64,000 bases of DNA from Raphanus sativus (lineage: Eukaryota > Streptophyta > Magnoliopsida > Brassicales > Brassicaceae). The stretch is from NCBI RefSeq assembly GCF_000801105.2, contig NC_079517.1:7998001-8062000 (forward strand), in the 5' to 3' direction. Every line of letters begins with the position of its first letter. Within the stretch, counting starts at the first letter, position 1. The position numbers and the translations under genes were made by a program. A model generated the notes under the pieces. The model ran no database searches. It worked only from the letters and a program-made list of their open reading frames with translations, and had not been told where the DNA came from. Shown here piece after piece: positions 49,624 to 58,934 of the stretch.

Positions 49624-51715
49624 TCAAACGTTGTTTGTTGACTGGTGGAGCAGTGGAGCTGTGATGGAGCCGCGAGAAACGGGTGCACGCTCGATACCAT
49701 GCTCCGCGGAGGACTGGAACGTCGCCTTCTCAAGAGCTGCGAACTTCCTCTCTTCGCTCTTACCGTACAACACAAAGTAAAGTCCCGCTATAATCAGCAC
49801 AGCTCCAATAATTCTGCCAATAGAATTTGACCACATGGCGTAACAAGTTTAAATTCTCGTTTCGCTCGAAAAACATGTTTATAGGTATATCTTAGTGTTA
49901 AAAAGCATTAAAAATTAAAAGAAAAGAAGAAGTTGTTGCTTAACTAAGATAAAAAAATCATGTATCTTAGTGGTAGTGTCATAGAGGTATTGACTAGAAG
50001 AGAAGTGAAGAGATGAAATGTTGTCTCATTCTCTTTCCCTCGTTTCTCTTTCTCTCGTTAAAACCCACTTAAAATACAATTAAAGTATCTGTCTATAAAC
50101 ATGCTCTTAGAAATTATTATCATTACTGTAAATCACCCTTTTGCATTATTTATTAATTTTTACGTACCCGCCCAAGTAAAACTCTTCGCCTAAAGCAATC
50201 GAAGCCATTATGGCAACGACCAAAGTTTGAACAGGTTGGTAAACAGCAACGAACACTGGACCCCCTCTGTCAATACACCAAATCTGAACAGCAAACGCGA
50301 TTCCAGACGCCACTATTCCCTGAAAATACCAAAAGGTTAGGACTAAACTGATCAATCTTAAATTACAGGGGGTTAAAATGGAATTAAATAAGTAGAGTAA
50401 AAAAGTACTAACTGCGTAGAGGATGGTGAAAAGCTCCCAACCGGAGTGAAAAACCCAAGCCTGAGAATCTCTTTCACAGAAAGCAGCAATGATCACGAAC
50501 TGGATGATTCCGAACAAAAGGGTGTAAGACGTAACCGAGAGCTTAGCCGGGTAAGATTTAAGAACCGGAGCTTGAAAAACGAGCCAACCGGACCAGGAGA
50601 GACAGTGACCAATTAGGTAGATGCAACCAAGAGTCCAATTTTTAGGCGCAGCGTCTCCGAGTGGCGCTAACACGGATGAGGCGGCGGAGTTGGTTGTGAG
50701 GAGGTGAGTATGGAGGTTGCTAATCGGAGTGTAGATGGTGGGACCCTTGTAGAGAGTGATGACAGAAGCTCCGGCGACGCAAAGTGCTGTTCCTAAGACT
50801 TTGGAGATACCGTCTCTTCTGTTTATTCTAACTTTCTCAATCCTGTGTTTGTTTTCAACATGTATGTAACATAACAGTGTCGTTACTATTATGGTCACAT
50901 AGTAACTACTGTATCATTATTTTGTAATTTTTATTCGAAATTGCATTAAATGTTGTCTACGTTTAATATTATCCACTTATGGTAGGTTTCTGCTACGTTG
51001 AAACGTCAAAACAAAATTATTAAAGTAGTTCGTTATGTGTTGTAGCTGCCCATGAGTATTTAAATTATATATTTATTCCTTCATAATTGAAACATGAGAA
51101 AAAGAGTGATGGATCAATGCCTGAGAAGAGCAGCCATGAGAAAGGTGATAGCGGGAACAGAGTTTTGCATGGAAGAAGCAAACGTTGGTGAAGTGTAGTC
51201 CAGACCCAACAAGTAAAACCCTTGGTTCGCTGTTATTCTGTGTCGTGTAATAATTCAAGAGTTAACATGTTCATTTATAATCCAACTTTCTTATTGAAAA
51301 GATAGAAGTGAAAAAAAAAAAAAATCGAAGTGAGAAATATAAATAGATATACCCAATGAGTGCCAAAAAGAAGAACTGGATGAGAAAGTTGAGAGTAATC
51401 GCTGGTCTTTCTTTCCTAAATAACACAAGATTGTAATTAAATAACTATATTATTAGTTGATAACAGCAGATATATAGAAATAGGGCGTTTAAAAGGTTAC
51501 TTTTCGAGGAAGTAAGCGAAGGGAAGGAGAAGAAGCAAGGCAATGATGTTACGGTAAACAGGGAAGACAAGTTTGCTGATTCCCATGTTAAGAGCAGCTC
51601 TCGAGACCACGTGGAATCCTGCGTAACCGAATTGTAACGTGAGCATTGCTATGTGAAGCTGAAGCTTCTCCGGAACTCCCCATATTGCTCTCCGGTTATC
51701 GGCGTTATCAGCCAT
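49624..51715 (-). CDS. WAT1: WAT1 (WALLS ARE THIN 1), EamA-type vacuolar auxin transporter
   Basis: Ten-helix drug/metabolite transporter of the plant MtN21/EamA family. Arabidopsis WAT1 sits in the tonoplast, exports auxin from the vacuole and is needed for secondary wall formation in fibres. Six exons keep frame: 51501-51715, 51353-51415, 51121-51237, 50413-50842, 50168-50319 and 49624-49813, giving 388 aa (389 in Arabidopsis, from memory). The start is MADNADNRR. Two EamA repeats are visible: HIAMLTLQFGYAGFHVVSR opens the first, and WTLGCIYLIGHCLSWSGW opens the second. The end is PLLHQSTNNV. One oddity: after exon 3 the intron begins GC (CTCAG/GCATTG), not GT, and no in-frame GT alternative exists before a stop. 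If that site is not used, this copy would be impaired. The other four introns are GT-AG. Confidence 0.92.
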
Positions 51716-52018
51716 TGGAACTGATCTTTGAATCGAATGACGATGGAGTTGGAATGAGTGAGTTTGATTGAGGAAAAGGAGTGAAGTTGTGGAGGTATAA
51801 ATATTGTTAGATAGCTATCTCATTCCCCTTTGGCTGTGGGAACCACCACTTGAGAAATTTTAATATGGTATTTCTATTAAATGTATATTGTTATAAGTTT
51901 ATATTGGCGAGGTTTGTCGACGATAGAGTGGCACTCATTTTCTAAGCTATAATTTTACAAAGGTTTCATGGATATATATCTAATGATGAAGGACATGGTT
52001 TCTAAATTCAAAACCTAA
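51716..52018. other. WAT1 upstream region
   Basis: About 300 bp between the WAT1 ATG and the captured-fragment element. It must hold the WAT1 leader and core promoter unless the transposon contributes; no distinct motif was assigned. Confidence 0.5.
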
Positions 52019-52211
52019 GAGCATCTCCAATGGTGTTACCACCATTGGAGTCCTTAGCATTAGTATACTATTTTTTTTTTGTGTTTGAATAGTTAAGGAT
52101 TCATCTTCAAATTTGAAGTCCAATGGTGTTCTCCAATTTGGAGTTTTTAATACTTGTGAAAAAAAAAGCTTTGGCAAAGAACAAGAACAAATAAAAGAAC
52201 AAGAACAATAA

Positions 52212-52392
52212 CAATTCAGACAGTCATCCTACAAATACACACACAAATAGATAACGAATTACTTCCTGACATCAAATAGCACTCATGAAATACATAGCAA
52301 CTAAACTCTTCTACCTGCACTTGGAAGTAGATTCCCATGTCAACGAGAACATTCTTGACATCAACATGGTTTTCCAAATTCTCGCCAGTCCA
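52212..52392 (-). pseudogene. Captured fragment of farnesyl diphosphate synthase gene
   Basis: FPS makes farnesyl diphosphate for sterol and sesquiterpene pathways. The minus strand encodes GENLENHVDVKNVLVDMG then IYFQVQ, a stretch conserved in plant FPS. It ends exactly at an intron donor (CAG/GTAGAAG at 52315/52314). The intron runs to an acceptor TTTGTAG, and the next exon begins at 52228 with DDCLNC, where FPS has the aspartate-rich DDYLDC. So two partial exons and the intron between them were captured. A one-base shift near the upstream junction breaks the frame. Non-functional for prenyl transfer. Confidence 0.85.
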
Positions 52393-52401
52393 TCTTGTGT
52401 G

Positions 52402-52915
52402 CGCCTCTGTTTCTGCATAAAACAAATTAAGAACAAAGCAGTTCCATTACTGGTGTACCAACTCCATATATACAAAGCAAAACTGAGAAAGGTTTCGATG
52501 AAGGTAGAGGGAATGAATGAATTACCTTATGTGCTTTTACACGTAAAATCAGGTCTACTTGATCCACCCCACCTAGAAGAAGAAGAAGGACAAAACTACC
52601 TTATCATACAGTCCAAAATGAATCCTTTGGAACCAACAAAGAGTGCAAACGATAGGGAAGTTGGGTTTGCTTACCCAAGTTGGTCAATAGCGATGACCCT
52701 GAATCGAGAGGCAAGGGCATCAAAATTACGGAAGAAGAAACCTTGAGAAGCACCGTATCCATGAACCATGACAAGAGTGGGAGAACCTTCCTTGGCTTCA
52801 AAGGTGATAGTGTTGATGTACCTAGACTCGTTGCTAGAAGATCTAAACCACCTGACTTTGGAGCCTGGTCGTCCTGAACCATGTTGACTCGTTCTTGTAC
52901 ATAAGTCGTTCTGAA
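52402..52915 (-). pseudogene. Captured fragment of AT4G24160-like alpha/beta hydrolase gene
   Basis: AT4G24160 is a CGI-58-like soluble acyltransferase/lipase. The first exon piece (52675 to about 52915) encodes PGSKVRWFR, then SPTLVMVHGYGASQGFFFRN and RVIAIDQLG, the start of the hydrolase fold with its HGYG oxyanion motif. After an intron (GTAAGC...TTCTAG), the second exon piece, starting at 52572, encodes WGGSSRPDFTCKST. After a second intron, a third piece (52402-52412) encodes only the start of ETEA and then joins the FPS fragment. A frameshift near 52890 and a stop after KST disable it. The nucleophile Ser region is absent. Confidence 0.85.
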
Positions 52916-53175
52916 GATTATTCACCCACCCCCAAAATTAGAAACTTTCAGAAATTAAAAAAAATTATAAAGGCGTGATCTTTATGTGATAGGAGACAGA
53001 GTAACTAAAACAGAGTAATCATCAAGCTCTCATAGATCAATCCGTATCTTTATAAATCTTCTCCGCAAGTGTGCTTTAACACTTCATTCTTCAGCAGCTT
53101 TCACTCTCTAAAACTTCTACTCGATTCAGAAGCACTAACTAAGACTAAATCATCATAAATATTCATAATCATCAA

Positions 53176-53436
53176 ATGTCAGGTTTTGATTACAGCGACT
53201 TAATAAGCTCACCTGATTCCGTCAATAACGGCGTCAATCCGCCCGTTTTCTACCGGAACCCGAAGAAGAACGGAGCAAGAGTGTGGCTCGGGACCTACGA
53301 GACGCCGGAGGATGCGGCGGTGGCGTACGACCGAGCGGCGTTTCAGCTCAAGGGATCGAAACCGAAGCTGAACTTTCCGCATCTGATCAGGATGTGCGAG
53401 CGGAGAGATTGGGAGAGAGCGAGAGAGGAGAGATAG
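53176..53436 (+). pseudogene. Captured, internally deleted ERF13-like AP2/ERF fragment
   Basis: ERF-type transcription factors bind GCC boxes through an AP2 domain. The 86-aa frame begins [10 protein letters not shown], contains [10 protein letters not shown] (close to the N-terminus I recall for ERF13), then jumps from FYRNP directly into [19 protein letters not shown], the second half of the AP2 domain, and ends after KLNFPHLI in unrelated arginine/glutamate-rich residues. The first AP2 strands, with the DNA-contacting arginines, are deleted. The frame is open, so a transcript could make a truncated peptide. About 130 bp upstream resembles a native 5' leader. Confidence 0.8.
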
Positions 53437-53597
53437 AGAGAGAGAGGAAGAAAGAGAAGGATAAGGATCAAGTCCTTCTAATCCTTATTGAAGGATTGAT
53501 CCTTGGTTAGTTAAACCAAAATATTATTATTATATTTCATTACAGAAGAAAGAGAAGGTTAAGGATTCGTGACAGACCGCCGTTGCGGATGGTCTAA

Positions 53598-54524
53598 GAA
53601 ATGTTTTTAATTTTGCCGGCGCTTAAACTCAATTTATGTTGTTATTTTGATTAGTTATCATTTTCATCATTATATTTCATATAATGATAAACTATTAATT
53701 AATTATACTGTCAAAAATGTCTAAAACATTCAAATTTTTCATTAAACATCAAACTGAATTACCTATTGTGGCATTCCTGGATAGAGGTTATGGTAAATTA
53801 AACTAAAAAAGTCCTTATAAGTTATAATAGATTTTAACTACATGAATGGAGCTAAATCAAATTCTTGATTAAACAGACGAGCCCGCAATTTTAACCGTGT
53901 GCTATTGCGTTTTCTTTTTAGAAAATAAAGAACTCGTAAAATGTATAAAGGGGTAAAGGCTTGTCTCCCACATTCTTTTATTTTTCTGCCTGCTCTAGCT
54001 GACATGACAACCCTCACGCCACTACTCATTAACGAAACCATCATTATTCTTTTTAATTTTTATTGCATCTTTTTAATTTTATCGTATCTAAAATTACTTT
54101 AATCTGAGAATCAAAAAGTTAAAAATAAATAGGAAAAGCACAATTGTTTATTACTGTATGAACATTATAATGCCTTTAGTTTGTCCTTTCCTTCATATTT
54201 ATTTGGCAGCATGGCGTTGCTACTAATTATTACTTGTACAGTAATCTCCAGGAGAATAGCAGTCTTCTAGTGCTATTAAAATTTCATTTTAACATCTCTT
54301 TTTCCTAACTTCGTTTTAAGTTTCCATTTCTATTTATGCTAAATAATGGATGTGATTGGTAAATAAGAACGAGATTGAGAGTAAATTAATTGAAGGTAGT
54401 GGGAGTAAATTTAATAGAATAACCGAGAGGAAAAAATTAATGTAAACTAAATAAAAAACATAAAAAAATTAAAAACAGCTTTAATGACAGTGTATTTCGC
54501 TGAGAGAATAGAGAGGTACATCTA
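53598..54524. other. AT-rich intergenic DNA
   Basis: No gene or clear element is seen between the captured-fragment element and the short Helitron. Confidence 0.55.
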
Positions 54525-54616
54525 TCTATCTTATTAAAACAGAAGTACACATATAGAATATTCCTTAGTTTTCAGTGTTATTTACAATTGCATGCCACTG
54601 AGAATTAAATTGAATT

Positions 54617-54767
54617 TCCTATTTTAATGTTTGTCTTTTCAGTTATATTAATGTGTTTCTTTTTATTTCTTATTTTAATGTTTGTCTTTTTCAGTTATAT
54701 TAACGTGTTTTTTTTCTTTCCTATTTTAATGTTTGTCTTTTTAGTTAGATTAATGTCTTTTGTTTTT
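54617..54767. repeat. Three tandem units of about 52 bp inside the short Helitron
   Basis: Each unit contains TATTTTAATGTTTGTCTTTT followed by a TTAGATTAATG- or TTATATTAATG-like stretch. A 67-aa reading frame here is a by-product. Confidence 0.8.
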
Positions 54768-54791
54768 TATTCTTCAACAATTAATGATATT

Positions 54792-54828
54792 TTAAAGTTG
54801 TCTTTTTTTTGTCAACTTAAAGTTGTCT
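54792..54828 (-). mobile_element. Micro-retroposon inside the short Helitron, 12-bp TSD
   Basis: TTAAAGTTGTCT occurs at 54792-54803 and 54817-54828, flanking seven T and GTCAAC. On the minus strand the insert is GTTGAC plus A residues. Confidence 0.6.
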
Positions 54829-55796
54829 AAACTATTTGAAAATATAAAAAATAATCAAAAGTAAACATATAAAATAGATAAACAATAATCAAACACCAAA
54901 ATATTTAAAATATATATTTATTCTCCATCCAAATATTGAAGTTCAACCTGTTTTTTAATTTAAGTATTTTGGCTTACATTACTCACATTTATATGTTTTG
55001 AGAAATTTAAAGTATATATAAATTTTGAAAATTTTCAAATTATTCAAACGGCTTATCCGTAACCGAACCAAACCCGCAAATACCCGAATCAAACTGAAAC
55101 CAAAATTTATAAGTATTTGAATGTTGCTGAAATCTTTAAACTCGGAAATCTCAAACCCAAATAGATTAGCCGAATCAGTGGGTATCCAAATACACATCCC
55201 TAACATAGTCAATATAAAACGATCAAGTATTACAAATACATTATTTAGTATAAATAAATAAAAACTAAAACAGAAAATTAATATCCGTGCGGTCGCACGG
55301 AACAAGATCTAGTTTACCTTTATTCAAACAGTACTCAAGAGTAAAAGTAATGAATTTTGTTTTCACCTGATTGACAACTTATCAGCTGAATTGAGCGTAA
55401 AAGATTTTTTCACCAAATATTTATCGCTATTAATACTATACAATCACACCCAATAAATTTTGTAGGAACGATTTCCATGCGCACTCGTGAACTGTGAGTC
55501 CTACGGTACCTCCTATTTCGTAGGCCGATCAGACTCTCAATGTTTACACCAATATATATTATATATGGTTAATTTGCTATCTAACCAAATTTAACAGTAA
55601 TATTAAGAATATATCTATGCTTTTAATATAATTAGGTGAGCAACACTTTATCCCATTTTCTGTCGTTTTAACCTTATACATAAAAAGTAGGGAAATTGGT
55701 AAAAGAAAAAAGTTGATGAAGTTAACAAATGCAATTCATGTAGTAAGAAAAAAACATGATTGTAGTATACACAAATTTCTTCTAACTGAATATAAT

Positions 55797-55809
55797 AAGT
55801 AAGCGAATC

Positions 55810-55846
<37 letters not shown>

Positions 55847-55855
55847 GCGAATCAT
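55797..55855 (+). mobile_element. Poly(A)-only insertion with 15-bp perfect TSD
   Basis: AAGTAAGCGAATCAT occurs at 55797-55811 and 55841-55855. Between them are one T and 28 A. Nothing of the source RNA but its tail was copied. Confidence 0.7.
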
Positions 55856-55906
55856 GATCCTTTTTACTCAGATAAACACGACGGTGAATTAATTTATGCA
55901 TATAAT

Positions 55907-55941
55907 ATGATAACATTCAAAAAAAAAAATGATAACATTCA
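55907..55941 (+). mobile_element. Nine-A insertion with 13-bp perfect TSD
   Basis: ATGATAACATTCA occurs at 55907-55919 and 55929-55941, separated by exactly nine A. It lies only about 50 bp from the previous one. Confidence 0.6.
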
Positions 55942-56054
55942 GTTAATTACCACATCCAAAAAAAGAAACAACGACAAGTAGTGAAACAAATACGAAGGAT
56001 AAGTGGAACTTCTTTTATATAAAATACATAGTACTATCCACAAATAATACCTAA

Positions 56055-56090
56055 CTAGGATAAGACCTGTGCCTTGTGCATTGTAAATTT
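56055..56090 (-). mobile_element. Degenerate Helitron 3' terminus on the minus strand
   Basis: CTAGGATAAGACC at 56055 resembles the minus-strand start of Brassicaceae ATREP-type Helitron ends. It is followed by a decayed hairpin in which expected C/G positions read T/A. A similar phrase recurs near 56585. Confidence 0.45.
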
Positions 56091-57805
56091 ATATGAAAAT
56101 TATTTAAAAATTATTGTATGAAAAATAAATTTTATATTCTTGATCGAATATATATTTTTGGCCATTAAACAATTTTTTTTTAAAAAAATTTAATTACATA
56201 AATTGTTTACTGATGAGCTGATCTTATTTTTAAAAATATTTTATGTCAAAAAATCACTTATCGTATAAGAACCTAACGTTTAGGCCGAAGAATATCAGAC
56301 ATACTATTTGGTTACAATGAAACTTTGTTAGCTCGGTTTTTATCATGTTTAGATTTTAAAAATTAATTATAGTTATAAGAAGTTTACGTTCACGTGTCAA
56401 TCATATCTATCTTCAATAATTTTCTCCTTTTGTGTCGCTTTTTTTTGTCGCTTTTTTGTGTCGCTTTTTCATTTTGGTTATTGTTCGATATAAATATTGA
56501 TTTTAGAGTTTATTCTCATTTTGTTCCTTTGTTTTGGTCTGAGATTTAAAAATGAGATTTAAAATTATTAAAGAGATACATACTTAGGTTAAGATATGCG
56601 CATTGTGTAGAATATGAAACAATAAAATAACCATTATATATTAAATAGCTACGAAATCAGTTATTATTGTGTAATAAATTGGCGTACACATATAAATCAA
56701 ACAATCAATTTTGTTTGTTCGCAATTATTTTAGGATATATATATCAAAACAATCAATCTTATCTATGTATATAATGTGTAATTAAATTTAAATGATATTA
56801 ACATAGATATATAATATACTTTTAATATGAATATTTATTAAATGAGCTTTCCACTCATATAATTTTATGATTATTTGCATATTTGTTTAACAAAATTTTT
56901 CACCAATGAATTGTTTTTTTTATGTGGGAATTTTAGTGATTTCAATAATTTATAATCATTTCAAAAAACAATTAATATTTCAAAATTAAAATATTAAGTT
57001 TTCAATATATGTTCAATACATATATCAAAATATAAGTATGTATTTTCATATGATGTATAGTTTAATATAAACGATATATATATATTATCATAAACACATA
57101 TTAAAATAAAACTTATTCATATGGTTTTATAATCATTTTATCTTATTACAGGGAAAAAAAATCTTGATCACAAAAGTTGTTCTAAAGACTTTTACCTAAT
57201 TTTATTAATTTATACTCGTTTAAAAAAATTCAAAATACAGCATATACAAAAAATCTAAATTTTTTATTATATGATTAATTTAATTGTATAATTTATTTTA
57301 ATAATAAAAAATTAAAAATGATAGAAAGTATACAAATTGTTAGAAAATATTTATTATTTAAAATCATTAATTGCCATATATATTTCAATCACATTAGGTA
57401 ATTGCATAAGTTTTATTTAATGAAATAATAGATAATAAATTTCAATTTGATAAATAAATGATATATAATAGACATACTATATAATATAACATTTTAGTAA
57501 TTTAATTTTGGATTAAGAAAATTCTCAATTGATTCTCAAACTGCCATGTAAGCAAAATTAGCATTTCAATTACGTGACAACTCAGCATGACATTTTTTTT
57601 AAATAGTACAAATTACATGAATTTTTTAAATGTTTCTTTTTTAATATATGGTGGATAATAGAAGTATATTATAACTTATATAGTTTCTTTTAAAAATATC
57701 AACTCTCCATAAACCGTGTAATGCTAATAAATATGGTATAATTTAAAACAACTTATTGATGATCTTCTTTCCCATTATCTACGGATGGAGTAATGGCTAT
57801 ATTTA

Positions 57806-57859
57806 TTAACCTAAAGATCTTTCTTCCTTTTTTTTTTGAAAAATGCCTTAACCTAAAGA
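57806..57859 (-). mobile_element. Probable micro-retroposon with 12-bp direct repeats
   Basis: TTAACCTAAAGA occurs at 57806-57817 and 57848-57859, flanking a 30-bp insert with an internal T run and GAAAAATGCC. The T run does not abut the left repeat, so the event is older or more complex. Confidence 0.4.
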
Positions 57860-58079
57860 CTTTGCCATGGAGAGAAATTAAAATATTTGGAAAAATTTAA
57901 GAGAACTTATGAATTTACCAAATACGTATTTAAAAAAATCTTGTCTATCACGTAAAATGTATTTCAAAACGAATTTCATTTCAATCGGTATAAATTAATT
58001 GGTTTGATACACATAATCGGTTAATATATTTTACCTGATCAGATTTGGCAAGAGTAATATCACTGGACTACATATATAA

Positions 58080-58925
58080 GAACAAAACTTAGCTTCACCC
58101 CCTAAGGTGAATCTCTACATTCACCCACCAATAGGAATTAGTTAATTAAGATTTGATATCTCTTAAAAAAGGAAACCAAGTAATAAAAATTTAATTAAAT
58201 AAAATTATATTTTTAGATAAATAAAAAATAGTAGCAATTATAATTTTTTTTTTTAATATTGATAAATCCGTCAGAAAATACTAAACCCTAAACCCTAAAC
58301 TCTAAACCCAAAATTCTAAATACTAAACCCTAAACCCTTGGGGAAAGCCTGAACCTTTTGGCAAATCCTATATCCTAAATCGTTAATCTTAAAACCTAAA
58401 CCCTTAATCATAAACAATAATATTAAACCCTAAATTCTAAACACGAACCCCTAAACCCTAAACTCTTTGACAAATATTAAATCATAAATCCTTAATCCTA
58501 AACCATAAACCATTTTGGAATTTGGAATTTAGGGTTTAGTATTAGGGGTTATAATTTAGGGTTTAGGGATTAGGATTTAGTTTTAGTTTATGATTTAAGG
58601 TTTGGTTTAAATTTAAGGGTTAGGGTATAGGATTTGCCCAAGGGTTCAGGCTTTTTCCTAGGGTTTAGGGTTTAGTATTTAGAATTTAAGGTTTAGGGTT
58701 TAGAATTTAGGGTTTAGGGTTTAGTATTTTCTGACGGATTTATCAATATTAAATTTTTTTTTTATAATTGCTACTAATTTTTATTTATCTAAAAACATAA
58801 TTTTATTTCATTAAATTCTTATTATTTGGTTTCCTTTTTTAAGAGATATCAAATCTCAATTAACTAATTCCTATTGGTGGGTGAATGTAGAGGTTCACCT
58901 TAGGGGGTGAAGCTAAGTTTTGTTC
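58080..58925. mobile_element. Foldback Mutator-like element with telomere-like repeats (846 bp)
   Basis: CATATATAA occurs at 58071-58079 and 58926-58934, a 9-bp duplication. The two halves are inverted copies: GAACAAAACTTAGCTTCACC starts both, with near-identical arms of at least 230 bp. The centre carries degenerate AAACCCT runs on the left (58280-58510) and AGGGTTT runs on the right (58510-58730). No ORF is present. The structure predicts a very long RNA hairpin. Confidence 0.85.
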
Positions 58926-58934
58926 CATATATAA

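Larger units (their letters stand above)
52019..53594. mobile_element. Probable Pack-type PIF/Harbinger element carrying three captured gene fragments
   Basis: TAA lies on both sides (52016-52018 and 53595-53597). The left end GAGCATCTCCAATGG and the reverse-complemented right end GACCATCCGCAACGG match at 11 of 15 positions. They resemble the TTA-flanked MITE at 20274-20568. Inside lie fragments of a farnesyl diphosphate synthase and an AT4G24160-type hydrolase on the minus strand, and an ERF13-type AP2 gene on the plus strand. Retained introns show the pieces came from genomic DNA rather than mRNA. The element class rests on short termini and a 3-bp duplication and is moderate inference; the captured fragments are clear. 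Confidence 0.6.
54525..55312 (+). mobile_element. Non-autonomous Helitron (788 bp)
   Basis: The 5' end TCTATCTTATTAAAACAG follows an A; the 3' end has the hairpin CCGTGCG-GT-CGCACGG (55285-55300) and then AACAAGATCTAG before a T. The first 95 bases closely resemble the start of the autonomous Helitron at 33094 (shared AGAAGTACACATAT, CCTTAGTTTTC and GCCACTGAGAATTAA). No protein is encoded. An alternative start 4 bases upstream is possible because TCTA repeats there. Confidence 0.82.
55313..58079. other. AT-rich intergenic DNA with old transposon remnants
   Basis: No gene is seen. It holds a degenerate minus-strand Helitron end near 56055 and three micro-insertions; otherwise very AT-rich. 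Confidence 0.55.

Noticed and set aside
51305..51333. A-run between GAAGTGA repeats in WAT1 intron 2 as another micro-retroposon
   Set aside because: The direct repeat is only 7 bp, too short to separate from chance.
52285..52746. 153-aa plus-strand ORF
   Set aside because: It is the antisense shadow of the captured FPS and hydrolase fragments.
54627..54830. 67-aa phenylalanine-rich ORF
   Set aside because: It is produced by the 52-bp tandem repeat inside the short Helitron.
58280..58730. Interstitial telomere from chromosome fusion
   Set aside because: The AAACCCT and AGGGTTT runs are degenerate and form the two arms of a foldback element with its own 9-bp target duplication.
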